DNA of 18,235 nucleotides from CAYOBW01 sp964402115 (GTDB lineage: Bacteria > Verrucomicrobiota > Kiritimatiellia > UBA8416 > CAYOBW01), in assembly GCA_964402115.1 (NCBI GenBank), contig CAYOBW010000135.1:1-18235 (forward strand), in the 5' to 3' direction. The notes under the pieces were generated by a model. That model had not been told where the DNA came from. It worked only from the letters and a program-made list of their open reading frames with translations, and did no database searches. Both the position numbers and the translations under genes were made by a program. Shown here piece by piece: positions 1 to 7,054 of this stretch. How positions within the stretch are numbered: position 1 is the first letter of the stretch; each line of letters begins with the position of its first letter.

Positions 1-386
1 AGGTCAGCGCGGGCGGCTGCAATGCCTGCGAGGCAGACGTGAACGTCCTGACCACGGTGGTGTTCGATCTCGGCCGCTTCGGCATCCAGTTCGTCGCCTC
101 GCCGCGCCATGCCGACGGGCTGCTCGTGACCGGCCCCGTCACGGAGAACATGAAGCTGGCGCTGCAAAAGACCTATGACGCCACGCCGGCGCCCAAGCTG
201 GTCATCGCCGTGGGCGCGTGCGCCATCAGCGGCGGGACGTACCGCGACCACCCCGAGGTCCAGAACGGCGTGGCCGGACTGCTGCCCGTGGACCTCTTCA
301 TCCCCGGCTGCCCCCCCCACCCGCTCACCACGCTGGACGGTCTCCTGCGCCTGCTCGGCCGGCTGGAAGAGGGCGGGCGCGGCTGA
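1..386 (+). CDS. NiFe hydrogenase small subunit, NuoB-like (group 4 type), 5' partial
   Basis: This is the C-terminal 127 residues of a NuoB-like protein (PF01058 family); the reading frame is open from base 3 and ends at TGA 384-386. Visible cluster ligands are a GGCNACEAD motif at the window edge, a Cys in VGACAISGG and a Cys in PGCPPHP. Together they match the proximal [4Fe-4S] site. The first pair is Cys-x2-Cys, as in hydrogenase small subunits, whereas complex I NuoB has adjacent Cys-Cys. The block SPRHADGLLVTGPV is typical of both groups. The likely role is passing electrons between the NiFe large subunit and ferredoxin-like partners in a membrane-bound complex. The large and membrane subunits would lie upstream, outside the window. 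A run of eight C (311-318) encodes the conserved CPPHP loop. A complex I-type or formate hydrogenlyase-type assignment cannot be settled from this fragment. Confidence 0.85.
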   Translation, partial: VSAGGCNACEADVNVLTTVVFDLGRFGIQFVASPRHADGLLVTGPVTENMKLALQKTYDATPAPKLVIAVGACAISGGTYRDHPEVQNGVAGLLPVDLFIPGCPPHPLTTLDGLLRLLGRLEEGGRG

Positions 387-471
387 GCGACGCGGTCGGC
401 ACGGCAGAGCCCTCAATCCTCTCCCTCGCGGTGCTGCACAGGTTGTCTGGAAGCGCACCGGGAGGGCGAAC

Positions 472-525
472 GTCCTCGTGAGCCGTGCGCGATGCGGGTG
501 CCTGCAGCACGAGGACTGGGCTCAC
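472..525 (+). repeat. Two mutually exclusive inverted repeats
   Basis: GTCCTCGTG (472-480) is the perfect reverse complement of CACGAGGAC (508-516), giving a 9-bp stem with a 27-nt loop. GTGAGCC (478-484) is the perfect reverse complement of GGCTCAC (519-525), a 7-bp stem. The two share bases 478-480, so a transcript could form only one completely at a time. No T-tract follows. This could be a transcript-end structure for the hydrogenase operon, a leader switch, or chance in GC-rich DNA. Confidence 0.4.
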
Positions 526-557
526 AATCGGATTTGCCGCCGGACGACGGAAGCGCG

Positions 558-586
558 TTGAATGCCGATTTCTCATGCAGTATGGT
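558..586 (+). promoter_or_regulatory. Predicted sigma70-type promoter for the alkD-like gene
   Basis: TTGAAT (558-563) and TATGGT (581-586) are separated by 17 nt, matching consensus at 4/6 and 4/6. This is one of the few AT-rich spots nearby. A start near 592 would give a leader of about 25 nt before ATG 617, with TAGGTG (604-609) as a modest ribosome binding site. Confidence 0.4.
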
Positions 587-616
587 TCGCAACGGATCCA
601 ACGTAGGTGTACCGTG

Positions 617-1369
617 ATGCAAGACCAGACAGAGACAGTCGACATTCCGACTCTGGCGCAGGTGCGGCAGGCGCTGCGGGTTTACGCCAGCCCGGCGCAG
701 GCTGTCGTGCTGCAGCGTTTCTTCAAGACCGGTCCCGGCGAATACGGCGAAGGCGACCGCTTTCTCGGGGTCAACGTCCCCCAGACGCGCAAGGTGGCCC
801 GCACGGCGGCGCGGCTGCCGCTGCCGGCGCTGGCGGAAATGCTGCAGTCCCCGCTCCACGAGGAGCGCCTGCTCGCCCTGCTGGCCATCGTGCGGCGCTT
901 CGAGCGCGGCACGGAGGACGAGCAGCGCGCGCTCTTCGACTTCTACCTCTCGCAGACGGCTCGCATCAACAACTGGGATCTGGTGGACGTCACCGCGCCC
1001 AACATCGTGGGCGCCCACCTGGTCGCGCGCAGCCGCCGTCCGCTCTACCGCCTGGCCCGCTCGCCAAACCTCTGGGAGCGGCGCATCGCCATCGTCGCCA
1101 CCCACGCTTTCATCCGGCGCGGCGACTGCGCCGACACGCTGGCCATAGCGGAAACGCTGCTGGCGGACCCGCACGACCTCATTCACAAGGCCGTCGGCTG
1201 GATGCTGCGCGAGGTGGGCAAGCGCGACACGGCCGGACTCGAGGGCTTCCTGGCGCGGCACGCGGGACGGATGCCCCGGACGATGCTGCGCTACGCCATC
1301 GAGCGGCTGCCCGTGGCGCAGCGCAGCGCGTGGCTGGCAGTCCGCGGAGCGCCGTCGCGGGACGGGTGA
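617..1369 (+). CDS. AlkD-like DNA alkylation repair protein (HEAT-repeat DNA glycosylase)
   Basis: The product is 250 residues, close to the usual 230-240 of the AlkD family (PF08713). These enzymes remove positively charged alkylated bases such as N3- and N7-alkylpurines using a HEAT-like superhelix, without base flipping. The motif NNWDLVD at residues 118-124 places Trp120 and Asp124 four apart, like the catalytic Trp109/Asp113 of Bacillus cereus AlkD. LWERRIA (152-158) supplies the conserved Arg region, and AVGWMLREVGKRD (from 192) the second conserved Trp. The N-terminal GxGEYGEGDRFLGV block is also typical. ATG 617 is preferred over the adjacent GTG 614 and over upstream in-frame starts, because homology-like sequence begins only here. 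It is first in a + strand run; the next gene starts 33 nt downstream. Confidence 0.85.
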   Translation: MQDQTETVDIPTLAQVRQALRVYASPAQAVVLQRFFKTGPGEYGEGDRFLGVNVPQTRKVARTAARLPLPALAEMLQSPLHEERLLALLAIVRRFERGTEDEQRALFDFYLSQTARINNWDLVDVTAPNIVGAHLVARSRRPLYRLARSPNLWERRIAIVATHAFIRRGDCADTLAIAETLLADPHDLIHKAVGWMLREVGKRDTAGLEGFLARHAGRMPRTMLRYAIERLPVAQRSAWLAVRGAPSRDG

Positions 1370-1402
1370 GCAAGGGACAACCGCGCGGGACGGGAGGCGA
1401 CC

Positions 1403-2314
1403 ATGGGTGGCAGAGACGGCAGGGTGCGACTGGTGACGGCAGTCATGCTGCTCGCCGGCGCCGCGCTTGGGCAGACGGACGCAACGGAGGCTGACGTGCG
1501 CGTCATGTCGTTTAACATCCGCTACGGCACGGCCGGGGACGGCGATAACCACTGGGACCGGCGCAAGCCGCTGGTGCTGCAGACTATCCGAGCCTTCGCC
1601 CCCGATCTGCTCGGGACGCAGGAGACGCTCGACTTCCAGCGCGACTACCTGGCGACCAACCTGCCCGACTACGTCAGCTTCGGCGTCGGCCGCGACGACG
1701 GCGCGAACGCGGGCGAGATGACGGCCGTGTTCTACAAGCGGCAGCGCTACGAGCAGGTTGACGGCGGCCATTTCTGGCTCAGCCGCACACCGGAGGTGCC
1801 TGGCAGCAAGAGTTGGGACAGCTCCCTGACCCGCATGTGCACCTGGGTAAAGCTGCGTGACCGCGTCGCCACGAACGCGCCGCCGGTGCTCTTCTTCAAC
1901 ACGCACTTCGACCACCAGGGTACGCGGGCACGGCTGGAATCGGCCCGCCTGCTGCGCGCCCGTGCCATGGCGCCTGCGGGCGGCGGGCGGGTGATCGTCA
2001 CCGGCGACTTCAACTGCGGCGAGGAGAGCGCGCCGTACGTCGCGCTTTTCGGTCCCCTAGAGGGCCAGCCCGCCACGCTGGCGGACACCTACCGCGTCGC
2101 ACACCCGGCGCGCACGCCGGACGAGTGCACGTTCCACAGCTTCCGCTACCTCCCGTCCAACGGGCCGCGCATCGACTGGATCGGCGCCTCACGCGACTGG
2201 AAGGTCGGCGAAGTCCGGATCAACCGCACCCCCACCATCCCCCGCCCCCCCTCCGACCACTTCCCCGTGGAAGCGGTCCTGCAGCCGAATCGCACTTCAC
2301 CGAATCGCACTTGA
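1403..2314 (+). CDS. Secreted endonuclease/exonuclease/phosphatase-family hydrolase
   Basis: The product is 303 residues, starting at ATG 1403 with GGGAGG (1392-1397) 5 nt upstream. Residues 1-23 form a signal peptide: basic RDGRVR, hydrophobic LVTAVMLLAGAALG, then Q24. The rest is a full EEP (DNase I-like) domain (PF03372). Its motifs appear in order: MSFNIRYG (Asn38), GTQET (Glu74), NTHFDHQG (His168), GDFNC (Asp202, Asn204) and SDHFPV (Asp285, His286), so the metal and catalytic set looks complete. Such exported proteins are metal-dependent phosphodiesterases; substrates range from nucleic acids to phospho-sugars and lipids and cannot be told from sequence. The protein ends in PNRTSPNRT, the result of a 15-bp duplication over the stop codon. 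It lies between the alkD-like gene and glyQS, with gaps of 33 and 34 nt. Confidence 0.88.
   Translation: MGGRDGRVRLVTAVMLLAGAALGQTDATEADVRVMSFNIRYGTAGDGDNHWDRRKPLVLQTIRAFAPDLLGTQETLDFQRDYLATNLPDYVSFGVGRDDGANAGEMTAVFYKRQRYEQVDGGHFWLSRTPEVPGSKSWDSSLTRMCTWVKLRDRVATNAPPVLFFNTHFDHQGTRARLESARLLRARAMAPAGGGRVIVTGDFNCGEESAPYVALFGPLEGQPATLADTYRVAHPARTPDECTFHSFRYLPSNGPRIDWIGASRDWKVGEVRINRTPTIPRPPSDHFPVEAVLQPNRTSPNRT
2285..2314 (+). repeat. 15-bp tandem duplication spanning the stop codon
   Basis: Units 2285-2299 and 2300-2314 (CCGAATCGCACTTCA and CCGAATCGCACTTGA) differ at one base, C2298 versus G2313. In frame, the first unit ends in TCA (Ser) and the second in the TGA stop. The protein therefore carries five extra residues relative to a single copy ending in TGA. 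Confidence 0.9.
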
Positions 2315-2348
2315 CTCGCCCGCGAGGCTCCGACAGGATACGCCGCCT

Positions 2349-3776
2349 ATGAAACGACAGGCCTACAAACCTTCCATGGATGTGCTCGCTTCGCTGTGCA
2401 AGCGACGCGGCTTCATTTTTCAGAGCTCCGAGATCTACGGCGGCCTCAACGGCTTCTGGGACTACGGGCCGCTCGGCGCGGAGTTGAAGCGCAATGTGCG
2501 CGAGGCGTGGTGGCGCAACATCGTGCGGATGCGCGACAACGTGGTCGGCCTGGACGCCTCGATCATCATGCACCCCCGCGTCTGGGAGGCCTCCGGCCAC
2601 GTCGGCGGCTTCGCGGACCCGATGGTGGACTGCCGCGACTGCAAGAAGCGCTACAAGGCCGACAACCTGTGCGAGGAGCAGGGCAAGGAACTGCTGCGCA
2701 CGGCCACCGGCCACGCCCTGCCGGAAGGCGTGATCTGCCCTGCCTGCGGGTCGAAGAACCTGATGGAGCCGCGCTCGTTCAACCTCATGTTCAAGACCTT
2801 CGTCGGGCCGGTGGAGGACGTTTCCAACGTCGCCTACCTGCGGCCGGAAACGGCCCAGGGCATCTTCGCCCAGTTCGGCAACGTGCTCTCCACATCGCGC
2901 CAGAAGATACCGTTTGGCATCGCGCAGGTCGGCAAGGCCTTCCGCAACGAGATCAACCCGCGCAACTTCACCTTCCGCTCGCGCGAGTTCGAGCAGATGG
3001 AACTCGAGTTCTTCATCAAGCCGGGCGAGGACGCCCAGTGGCACGACTACTGGGTCAACGAGCGGCTGAAGTGGTACGAGTGGATCGGCCTGCCGGCGGA
3101 CAGCCTGCACAAGGACGTGCATCCGAAGGAGAAGCTGGCCCACTACGCCTCGGCGTGCGTGGACGTGGCGTACGATTTCCCGTTCGGCCGCCAGGAGCTC
3201 GAGGGCATCGCCGCCCGCGGCAATTTCGACCTCAGCCAGCACCAGCAGTTCAGCGGCAAGTCCATGGAGTACTTCGATCCGGATACGAACGAGAAGTACG
3301 TGCCGCACGTCGTCGAGCCTTCGGCGGGCGTGGATCGTGTCACCCTGGCGCTGCTGTGCAACGCCTACGACGAGGAGTGGCTGCCGGCCAAGGGTGAGGG
3401 GGAGCCCGTGTCCGCCGAACCGGGCAAACAGCCGCCGGCCGGCTATGAGTCGCGCACGGTGCTGCGCTTCGCGCCGGTGGTCGCCCCCATCAAGGCCGCC
3501 GTCTTCCCGCTGCTGAAGAATAAGCCCGAGCTGGTCGAGAAAGCTCGTGGCGTCTACGAGGGGCTGCGCCGCCACTGGCCCTGCTTCTGGGACACAGCCG
3601 GCGCCATCGGCCGCCGCTACCGCCGCCAGGACGAAGTCGGCACGCCGTTCTGCATCACCGTGGATTTCCAGACGCTGCAGGACAATACGGTCACGCTGCG
3701 CGATCGCGACTCGATGCAGCAGCAGCGCCTGCCGATCGAGCAGCTGCACGGCACGATCGACGCGACGCTGCAGTAG
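2349..3776 (+). CDS. glyQS: Glycyl-tRNA synthetase, single-chain alpha2 type
   Basis: The 475-residue product charges tRNA-Gly with glycine using ATP in the cytoplasm. Length and architecture match the homodimeric class IIa enzyme, not the GlyQ/GlyS heterotetramer. An N-terminal block (IYGGLNGFWDYGPLG) leads into the catalytic core. Two zinc-type pairs follow, C95-x2-C98 and C130-x2-C133. The motif 2 region FRNEINPRNFTFRSREFEQ begins near residue 198, and motif 3 EPSAGVDRVTLALL is at 323-336. The C-terminal HGTP-type anticodon-binding domain runs from about 365 to the end. ATG 2349 is supported by the conserved early sequence and by AGGA about 10 nt upstream. The gene is essential in most bacteria and shows no damage. 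It is followed 39 nt later by larB, with a strong hairpin between them. Confidence 0.97.
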   Translation: MKRQAYKPSMDVLASLCKRRGFIFQSSEIYGGLNGFWDYGPLGAELKRNVREAWWRNIVRMRDNVVGLDASIIMHPRVWEASGHVGGFADPMVDCRDCKKRYKADNLCEEQGKELLRTATGHALPEGVICPACGSKNLMEPRSFNLMFKTFVGPVEDVSNVAYLRPETAQGIFAQFGNVLSTSRQKIPFGIAQVGKAFRNEINPRNFTFRSREFEQMELEFFIKPGEDAQWHDYWVNERLKWYEWIGLPADSLHKDVHPKEKLAHYASACVDVAYDFPFGRQELEGIAARGNFDLSQHQQFSGKSMEYFDPDTNEKYVPHVVEPSAGVDRVTLALLCNAYDEEWLPAKGEGEPVSAEPGKQPPAGYESRTVLRFAPVVAPIKAAVFPLLKNKPELVEKARGVYEGLRRHWPCFWDTAGAIGRRYRRQDEVGTPFCITVDFQTLQDNTVTLRDRDSMQQQRLPIEQLHGTIDATLQ

Positions 3777-3779
3777 GCA

Positions 3780-3813
3780 CCGCCCCGGCGCGGCTGGCGC
3801 CGGAAGGAGGCGG
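3780..3813 (+). promoter_or_regulatory. GC-only hairpin that includes the larB ribosome binding site
   Basis: CCGGCGC (3785-3791) pairs perfectly with GCGCCGG (3797-3803) over a 5-nt loop. An outer stem CCGCC (3780-3784)/GGCGG (3809-3813) adds five pairs, leaving AAGGA (3804-3808) as a 3'-side bulge. The Shine-Dalgarno AAGGAGG (3804-3810) is thus partly inside the structure. It sits 4-37 nt after the glyQS stop and ends 2 nt before the larB TTG. It could attenuate or end glyQS transcription, or limit larB translation; no T-tract follows, which weakens an intrinsic-terminator reading. Confidence 0.5.
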
Positions 3814-3815
3814 GG

Positions 3816-4556
3816 TTGGACATGTTGCACGACATCCTGACCCGTGTTTCGGCGGGAGAGCTTTCGCCCGCGGAGGCGGCGCGCCGCCTGAGCGGACCGC
3901 AGCTCGGCTTCGCGCACGTGGATACCGACCGCCTGCGCCGGCGCGGCCTGGCGGAAGTGATCTTCGCCCCCGGCAAGACCGGCGAACAGATCGTGGCCAT
4001 CGCTCAGGCCCTGATCGGCGCGGGTCAGGACGTCTTCGCCACGCGCGTGACCCCCGAGCAGGCCGCCCTCGTGCTGGCCGCGATCCCCGCCGCCGTCCAC
4101 CACCCCGTGCCGCGGGCCATCAGCGTGGACGTGCAGCCGCGGCCGGCGCCCCAGGGCTGCGTGGCCGTCGTTTGCGCGGGCACATCCGATATTCCCGTGG
4201 CCGAGGAGGCCGCGCTGACCGCCGAGCGCATGGGGGCGCGGGTCGAACGCGTGTTCGACGTGGGGGTCGCCGGCCTGCACCGGCTCATGGGGCGCCTTGA
4301 GCTGCTGCGCCAGGCGCGGGCCGTGGTAGTGGTCGCCGGCATGGAGGGCGCCCTGCCTTCGGTCGTCGGCGGCCTGCTCGACAAGCCCGTCATCGCCGTC
4401 CCCACCAGCATCGGCTACGGCATGAGCCTCAACGGCCTCGCCGCGCTCCTGTCGATGCTCAACTCGTGCGTCTCCGGCATCACGGTCGTCAACATCGACA
4501 ACGGCTTCGGCGCGGGCGTGGCCGCCACGCTCATCAACCGGCTGGGCGGCGCATGA
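3816..4556 (+). CDS. larB: LarB, pyridinium-3,5-biscarboxylate mononucleotide synthase
   Basis: The 246-residue product is LarB, the first enzyme of nickel-pincer nucleotide (NPN) cofactor synthesis. It carboxylates and hydrolyses nicotinic acid adenine dinucleotide. The N-terminal helical part has LSPAEAARRL and FAHVDTDR. The PurE-like C-terminal part has VVCAGTSDIPVAEEA, VAGMEGALPSVVGGL and PTSIGYG. The family signature MLNSCVSGITVVNIDNGFGAG includes the Cys (about residue 218) that corresponds to the residue known to form the covalent substrate adduct. Start choice: AAGGAGG (3804-3810) is 5 nt from TTG 3816 and 11 nt from ATG 3822, so TTG is slightly favoured; ATG would shorten the protein by two residues. 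The stop overlaps the larC start (ATGA), implying translational coupling. No larA or larE is in the window. Confidence 0.93.
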   Translation: MDMLHDILTRVSAGELSPAEAARRLSGPQLGFAHVDTDRLRRRGLAEVIFAPGKTGEQIVAIAQALIGAGQDVFATRVTPEQAALVLAAIPAAVHHPVPRAISVDVQPRPAPQGCVAVVCAGTSDIPVAEEAALTAERMGARVERVFDVGVAGLHRLMGRLELLRQARAVVVVAGMEGALPSVVGGLLDKPVIAVPTSIGYGMSLNGLAALLSMLNSCVSGITVVNIDNGFGAGVAATLINRLGGA

Positions 4557-5746
4557 GGCACCTCCACCTGGACAGCGTCGGCGGGGCCAGCGGCGACATG
4601 CTGCTCGCCACGCTCCTCGACCTGGGCGCCGACGCCGCGGCCGTGCGCAGCCTGCTGCAGAGCCTCCCCGTCGAGCCGTTCGAACTCGACATCGCGCGCG
4701 CGGCAGCCGACGGGTTCGCCGGCACGCGCGTAACTGTGCGCGTCCCGCCGGCCGCGCACGCCCACCGCCGCCTGGCCGACATCGCGGCCCTGATCGCGGC
4801 CAGCCATCTCCCCGCGCCCGCCCGGGCGCTGGCCCTGGCCACGTTCGAGAACCTGGCCGCCGCGGAAGCCGCCGTGCACGGCACAACGCCCGCCGATGTG
4901 CACTTCCACGAGGTTGGCGCGGTGGATTCCATCGTGGACATTGTCGGCAGCTGCCTGGCCCTCCACATGCTGGGCATCGGGGCCGTGAGCGTAGGCCCCC
5001 TCCCCTGCGGCACCGGCACGCTGACCGGCGCGCACGGCGTCATGCCCAACCCCGCGCCGGCCACCGCCGCCCTGCTGCGGGGCGCGGTCGTCGTGCAAAC
5101 CGAAGAACCCTACGAACTGGTGACGCCCACCGGCGCGGCCCTGCTCACGACCTGGTCCGCCCGGCTGCCCGCCGGGGCTGCGGCGAGCGCCCCCGCCGTG
5201 CTGACGGCGGTGGGGTGCGGACTCGGCCACCGCCGCCTGCTGAACCGTCCCAACCTGCTACGCGGATTACTACGCGAGCCGCAGGCGACCGCTGCCGCGG
5301 ACGAAGCGCCCGAGCTGTGTCTCGTGCTCGAGTGCAACGTGGACGATACGGTGCCGGAGCTGCTCGGCGCGCTGTGCGTCCAGCTGCTCACGGCTGGCGC
5401 GCTGGACGTGTTCACCACAGCCGTCCAGATGAAGAAGCAGCGCCCCGGCACGCTGTTGACCGTGCTGGCGCATCCGACGCAGCGCGACACGCTGCTGACA
5501 ACCCTCTTCGAGGGGTGTACGACGTTCGGCGTGCGCGAGACGTTGACGCGCCGACACGTCCTGGCTCGCCGGCACATCGAGGTGGAGACCTCGTTCGGCA
5601 GCCTGCGGGTGAAAATCGGCACATGGCAGGGGCGCGACCTCACCCGGGCGCCCGAGTACGAGGATTGCGTCCGCGCGGCAGCCGCGCACGGCGTACCGGT
5701 GCGAGCCGTGTACGAGGCCGCCGTACGGGCGATACGCGTCGAATAG
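4553..5746 (+). CDS. larC: LarC, nickel-pincer cofactor nickel insertase (cyclometallase)
   Basis: The 397-residue product is LarC, which inserts nickel into the pyridinium bis-thiocarboxylate mononucleotide in a CTP-dependent step, the last in NPN cofactor synthesis. Family blocks are present in order: HLHLDSVGGASGDMLLATLL (residues 3-22), HFHEVGAVDSIVDIVG (from 117), ELVTPTGAALL in the middle, ECNVDDTVPELLG (from 260) and MKKQRPGTLLTVL. ATG 4553 overlaps the larB stop by 4 nt. In Lactobacillus plantarum full-length LarC is made by a programmed frameshift between two frames; here it is one uninterrupted frame. The sulfur transferase LarE and any NPN-using racemase must be elsewhere or absent. 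A NiFe hydrogenase gene at the window start shows that nickel is also used nearby. Confidence 0.92.
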   Translation: MRHLHLDSVGGASGDMLLATLLDLGADAAAVRSLLQSLPVEPFELDIARAAADGFAGTRVTVRVPPAAHAHRRLADIAALIAASHLPAPARALALATFENLAAAEAAVHGTTPADVHFHEVGAVDSIVDIVGSCLALHMLGIGAVSVGPLPCGTGTLTGAHGVMPNPAPATAALLRGAVVVQTEEPYELVTPTGAALLTTWSARLPAGAAASAPAVLTAVGCGLGHRRLLNRPNLLRGLLREPQATAAADEAPELCLVLECNVDDTVPELLGALCVQLLTAGALDVFTTAVQMKKQRPGTLLTVLAHPTQRDTLLTTLFEGCTTFGVRETLTRRHVLARRHIEVETSFGSLRVKIGTWQGRDLTRAPEYEDCVRAAAAHGVPVRAVYEAAVRAIRVE

Positions 5747-5754
5747 GCAGTCGC

Positions 5755-5772
5755 GCGCGGCCGGTCCCGCGC
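5755..5772 (+). terminator. Weak hairpin after larC
   Basis: GCGCGG (5755-5760) pairs with CCGCGC (5767-5772) over loop CCGGTC, 8 nt past the larC stop codon. The stem is GC-only and no T-run follows, so it may only modulate read-through into the gene at 5787. Confidence 0.25.
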
Positions 5773-5786
5773 ACGGGAGAGAGACG

Positions 5787-7034
5787 ATGGAACCCGCAGC
5801 CCCCGCGATCGTCGCGCTCACGCTGGGCATTTACATGCACATCAGCCGGCTCTTCTCGGCCGGCGTCAAGGGCATGGAGGAGAACGACTACATCCGTGCC
5901 GACAACGCCTTCAGCGATGTCGTCAAGACCACGGTTGAGCCCAACCCCCTGCTCGAACCGGCGCTCTACTGGCGGGCTCAGTGCCGGCTGAAGCTCCAGC
6001 AGCGCGAGGCGGCCCTGCAGGATCTCGTCACGCTCCTCAACCGCTCCCCCGGCGGCCCGCTGGCCGCCATGGCCGCGGCGAACTTCAAATCCGTCACCGA
6101 GCGCGAGTGGGAGGGCTTGCTGCTCACGACGCCGGAGGAGACCTGGAAGTCCATCGTCAGCGTCATCAACCGCAACGATCTTAAGGCCTTGGACCGCTGC
6201 GTAACGGGCAAGTCGCGCGCCGAGATGCAGGAACTGCTGGAGGACAAGGAAGCGCTGGACGTGATGCGGGGCCTCATCGGCGGTATGAAGCTGCTGCGCG
6301 TCGAGTACAGTCCCGACCGGACGCTGGCGCGGCTGGCGTTCTCCGCGCCCGAGCACGACGCTTTCGGGCCTGGCGACGCGGAGCAGGAAGGCGCGATCAT
6401 GGAGCGCACCGCCCAGGGCTGGCTGATGCTGGACGATGACGGCCCCGATTATGCGGCGCGCTTCGCCGCCCCCGCGCCCGCCCCGGATGCCGCCGCACCG
6501 CAGGTTGCCCGGTGGCAGGAGGACGAACAGAAGCTGCGCCGCCTGGGTGAAGCGCTGCTGCAGGTGGTGGCCATCCGCGGCGCCCCGCCGGCGCGACTGC
6601 GGGACCTGGAGACGCTGGTCGCCGACTTCGCCAAGCTCAGCGTCAGCTCCACCTGCGACGCCCCCTTCGGGTTCGCCGTGCCGACGGACAACACCCCGCC
6701 CTGGATCTTCGCGCCGGCGCCGCTGGGCGGCTGGCGCCTGGGGTTCGTCGAGGGCACGCTGCAGAAGTTGCCTGAAGCGCGTTTCCGGGAACTGGCGGCG
6801 CAGGTCGGCGTCAGCCTGCCCGCGGATGCGGGGCCGGCGGGAACGGCGCCCGCGCCCGAAGCGGTGCGCAAGCTCATTGCGCAACTGGGCGCTTCGTCAT
6901 TCGCGGAGCGAAAGTCCGCCTACGACCTGCTGAAGGCCCACGGGAGCGCCATCCGCCCCCTGCTGGAATCCGCCGCCCGCGACCGCGACCCGGAAATCGC
7001 GGTCCAGGTCCGGCAGCTGCTGGCGGAGCTGTAG
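5787..7034 (+). CDS. Uncharacterised protein with TPR-like N-terminus and HEAT-like C-terminus
   Basis: I do not recognise a named family for this 415-residue protein. ATG 5787 follows GGGAGAGAG closely, so the start is secure. Residues 1-30 contain a moderately hydrophobic stretch (AIVALTLGIYMHI) that is weak as a signal peptide. Residues 30-105 look like a pair of TPR helices (ALYWRAQCRLKLQQREAAL). The middle (105-225) is a mixed alpha/beta segment ending in an acidic, then Ala/Pro-rich linker (DDDGPDYAARFAAPAPAPDA). Residues 235-340 resemble no motif I know. The last 60 residues form a HEAT-like unit (VRKLIAQLGASSFAERKSAY, then LLESAARDRDPEIAVQVRQL), a pattern common in PVC proteins. It may be a scaffold or cell-envelope protein. 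It lies 40 nt after larC, possibly co-transcribed, and converges on the sulfatase gene. Confidence 0.8.
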   Translation: MEPAAPAIVALTLGIYMHISRLFSAGVKGMEENDYIRADNAFSDVVKTTVEPNPLLEPALYWRAQCRLKLQQREAALQDLVTLLNRSPGGPLAAMAAANFKSVTEREWEGLLLTTPEETWKSIVSVINRNDLKALDRCVTGKSRAEMQELLEDKEALDVMRGLIGGMKLLRVEYSPDRTLARLAFSAPEHDAFGPGDAEQEGAIMERTAQGWLMLDDDGPDYAARFAAPAPAPDAAAPQVARWQEDEQKLRRLGEALLQVVAIRGAPPARLRDLETLVADFAKLSVSSTCDAPFGFAVPTDNTPPWIFAPAPLGGWRLGFVEGTLQKLPEARFRELAAQVGVSLPADAGPAGTAPAPEAVRKLIAQLGASSFAERKSAYDLLKAHGSAIRPLLESAARDRDPEIAVQVRQLLAEL

Positions 7035-7054
7035 TCCGCCGTGGCGGAGGCTAC
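7031..7054. terminator. Stem-loop spanning both stop codons of a convergent pair
   Basis: GTAG (7031-7034) pairs with CTAC (7051-7054) and TCCGC (7035-7039) with GCGGA (7044-7048) around loop CGTG, with a GG bulge. It covers the whole 16-nt gap plus both stop codons (TAG on each strand), so it could act in either direction. No T-tract is present. Confidence 0.35.

Larger units (their letters stand above)
387..616. other. Intergenic region between hydrogenase operon end and alkD-like gene
   Basis: This is 230 nt without a convincing gene. Open frames across it on either strand are GC-driven and carry no recognisable motif. It holds two overlapping inverted repeats (472-525) and a sigma70-like promoter (558-586), listed separately. 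No T-tract terminator follows the hydrogenase stop. Confidence 0.6.

Noticed and set aside
311..318. Run of eight C as a possible frameshift site
   Set aside because: The frame through it encodes the conserved CPPHP loop and continues normally to the stop, so no shift is needed.
413..1915. Minus-strand open frame across the first gap and two genes
   Set aside because: It overlaps the AlkD-like and EEP genes, both with full catalytic motifs, and has no ribosome binding site or family signature.
2220..4886. Very long minus-strand open frame opposite glyQS and larB
   Set aside because: It is antisense to genes with clear family motifs, Arg/Ala/His/Val-biased, and shows no motif; long antisense frames are expected in GC-rich codon use.
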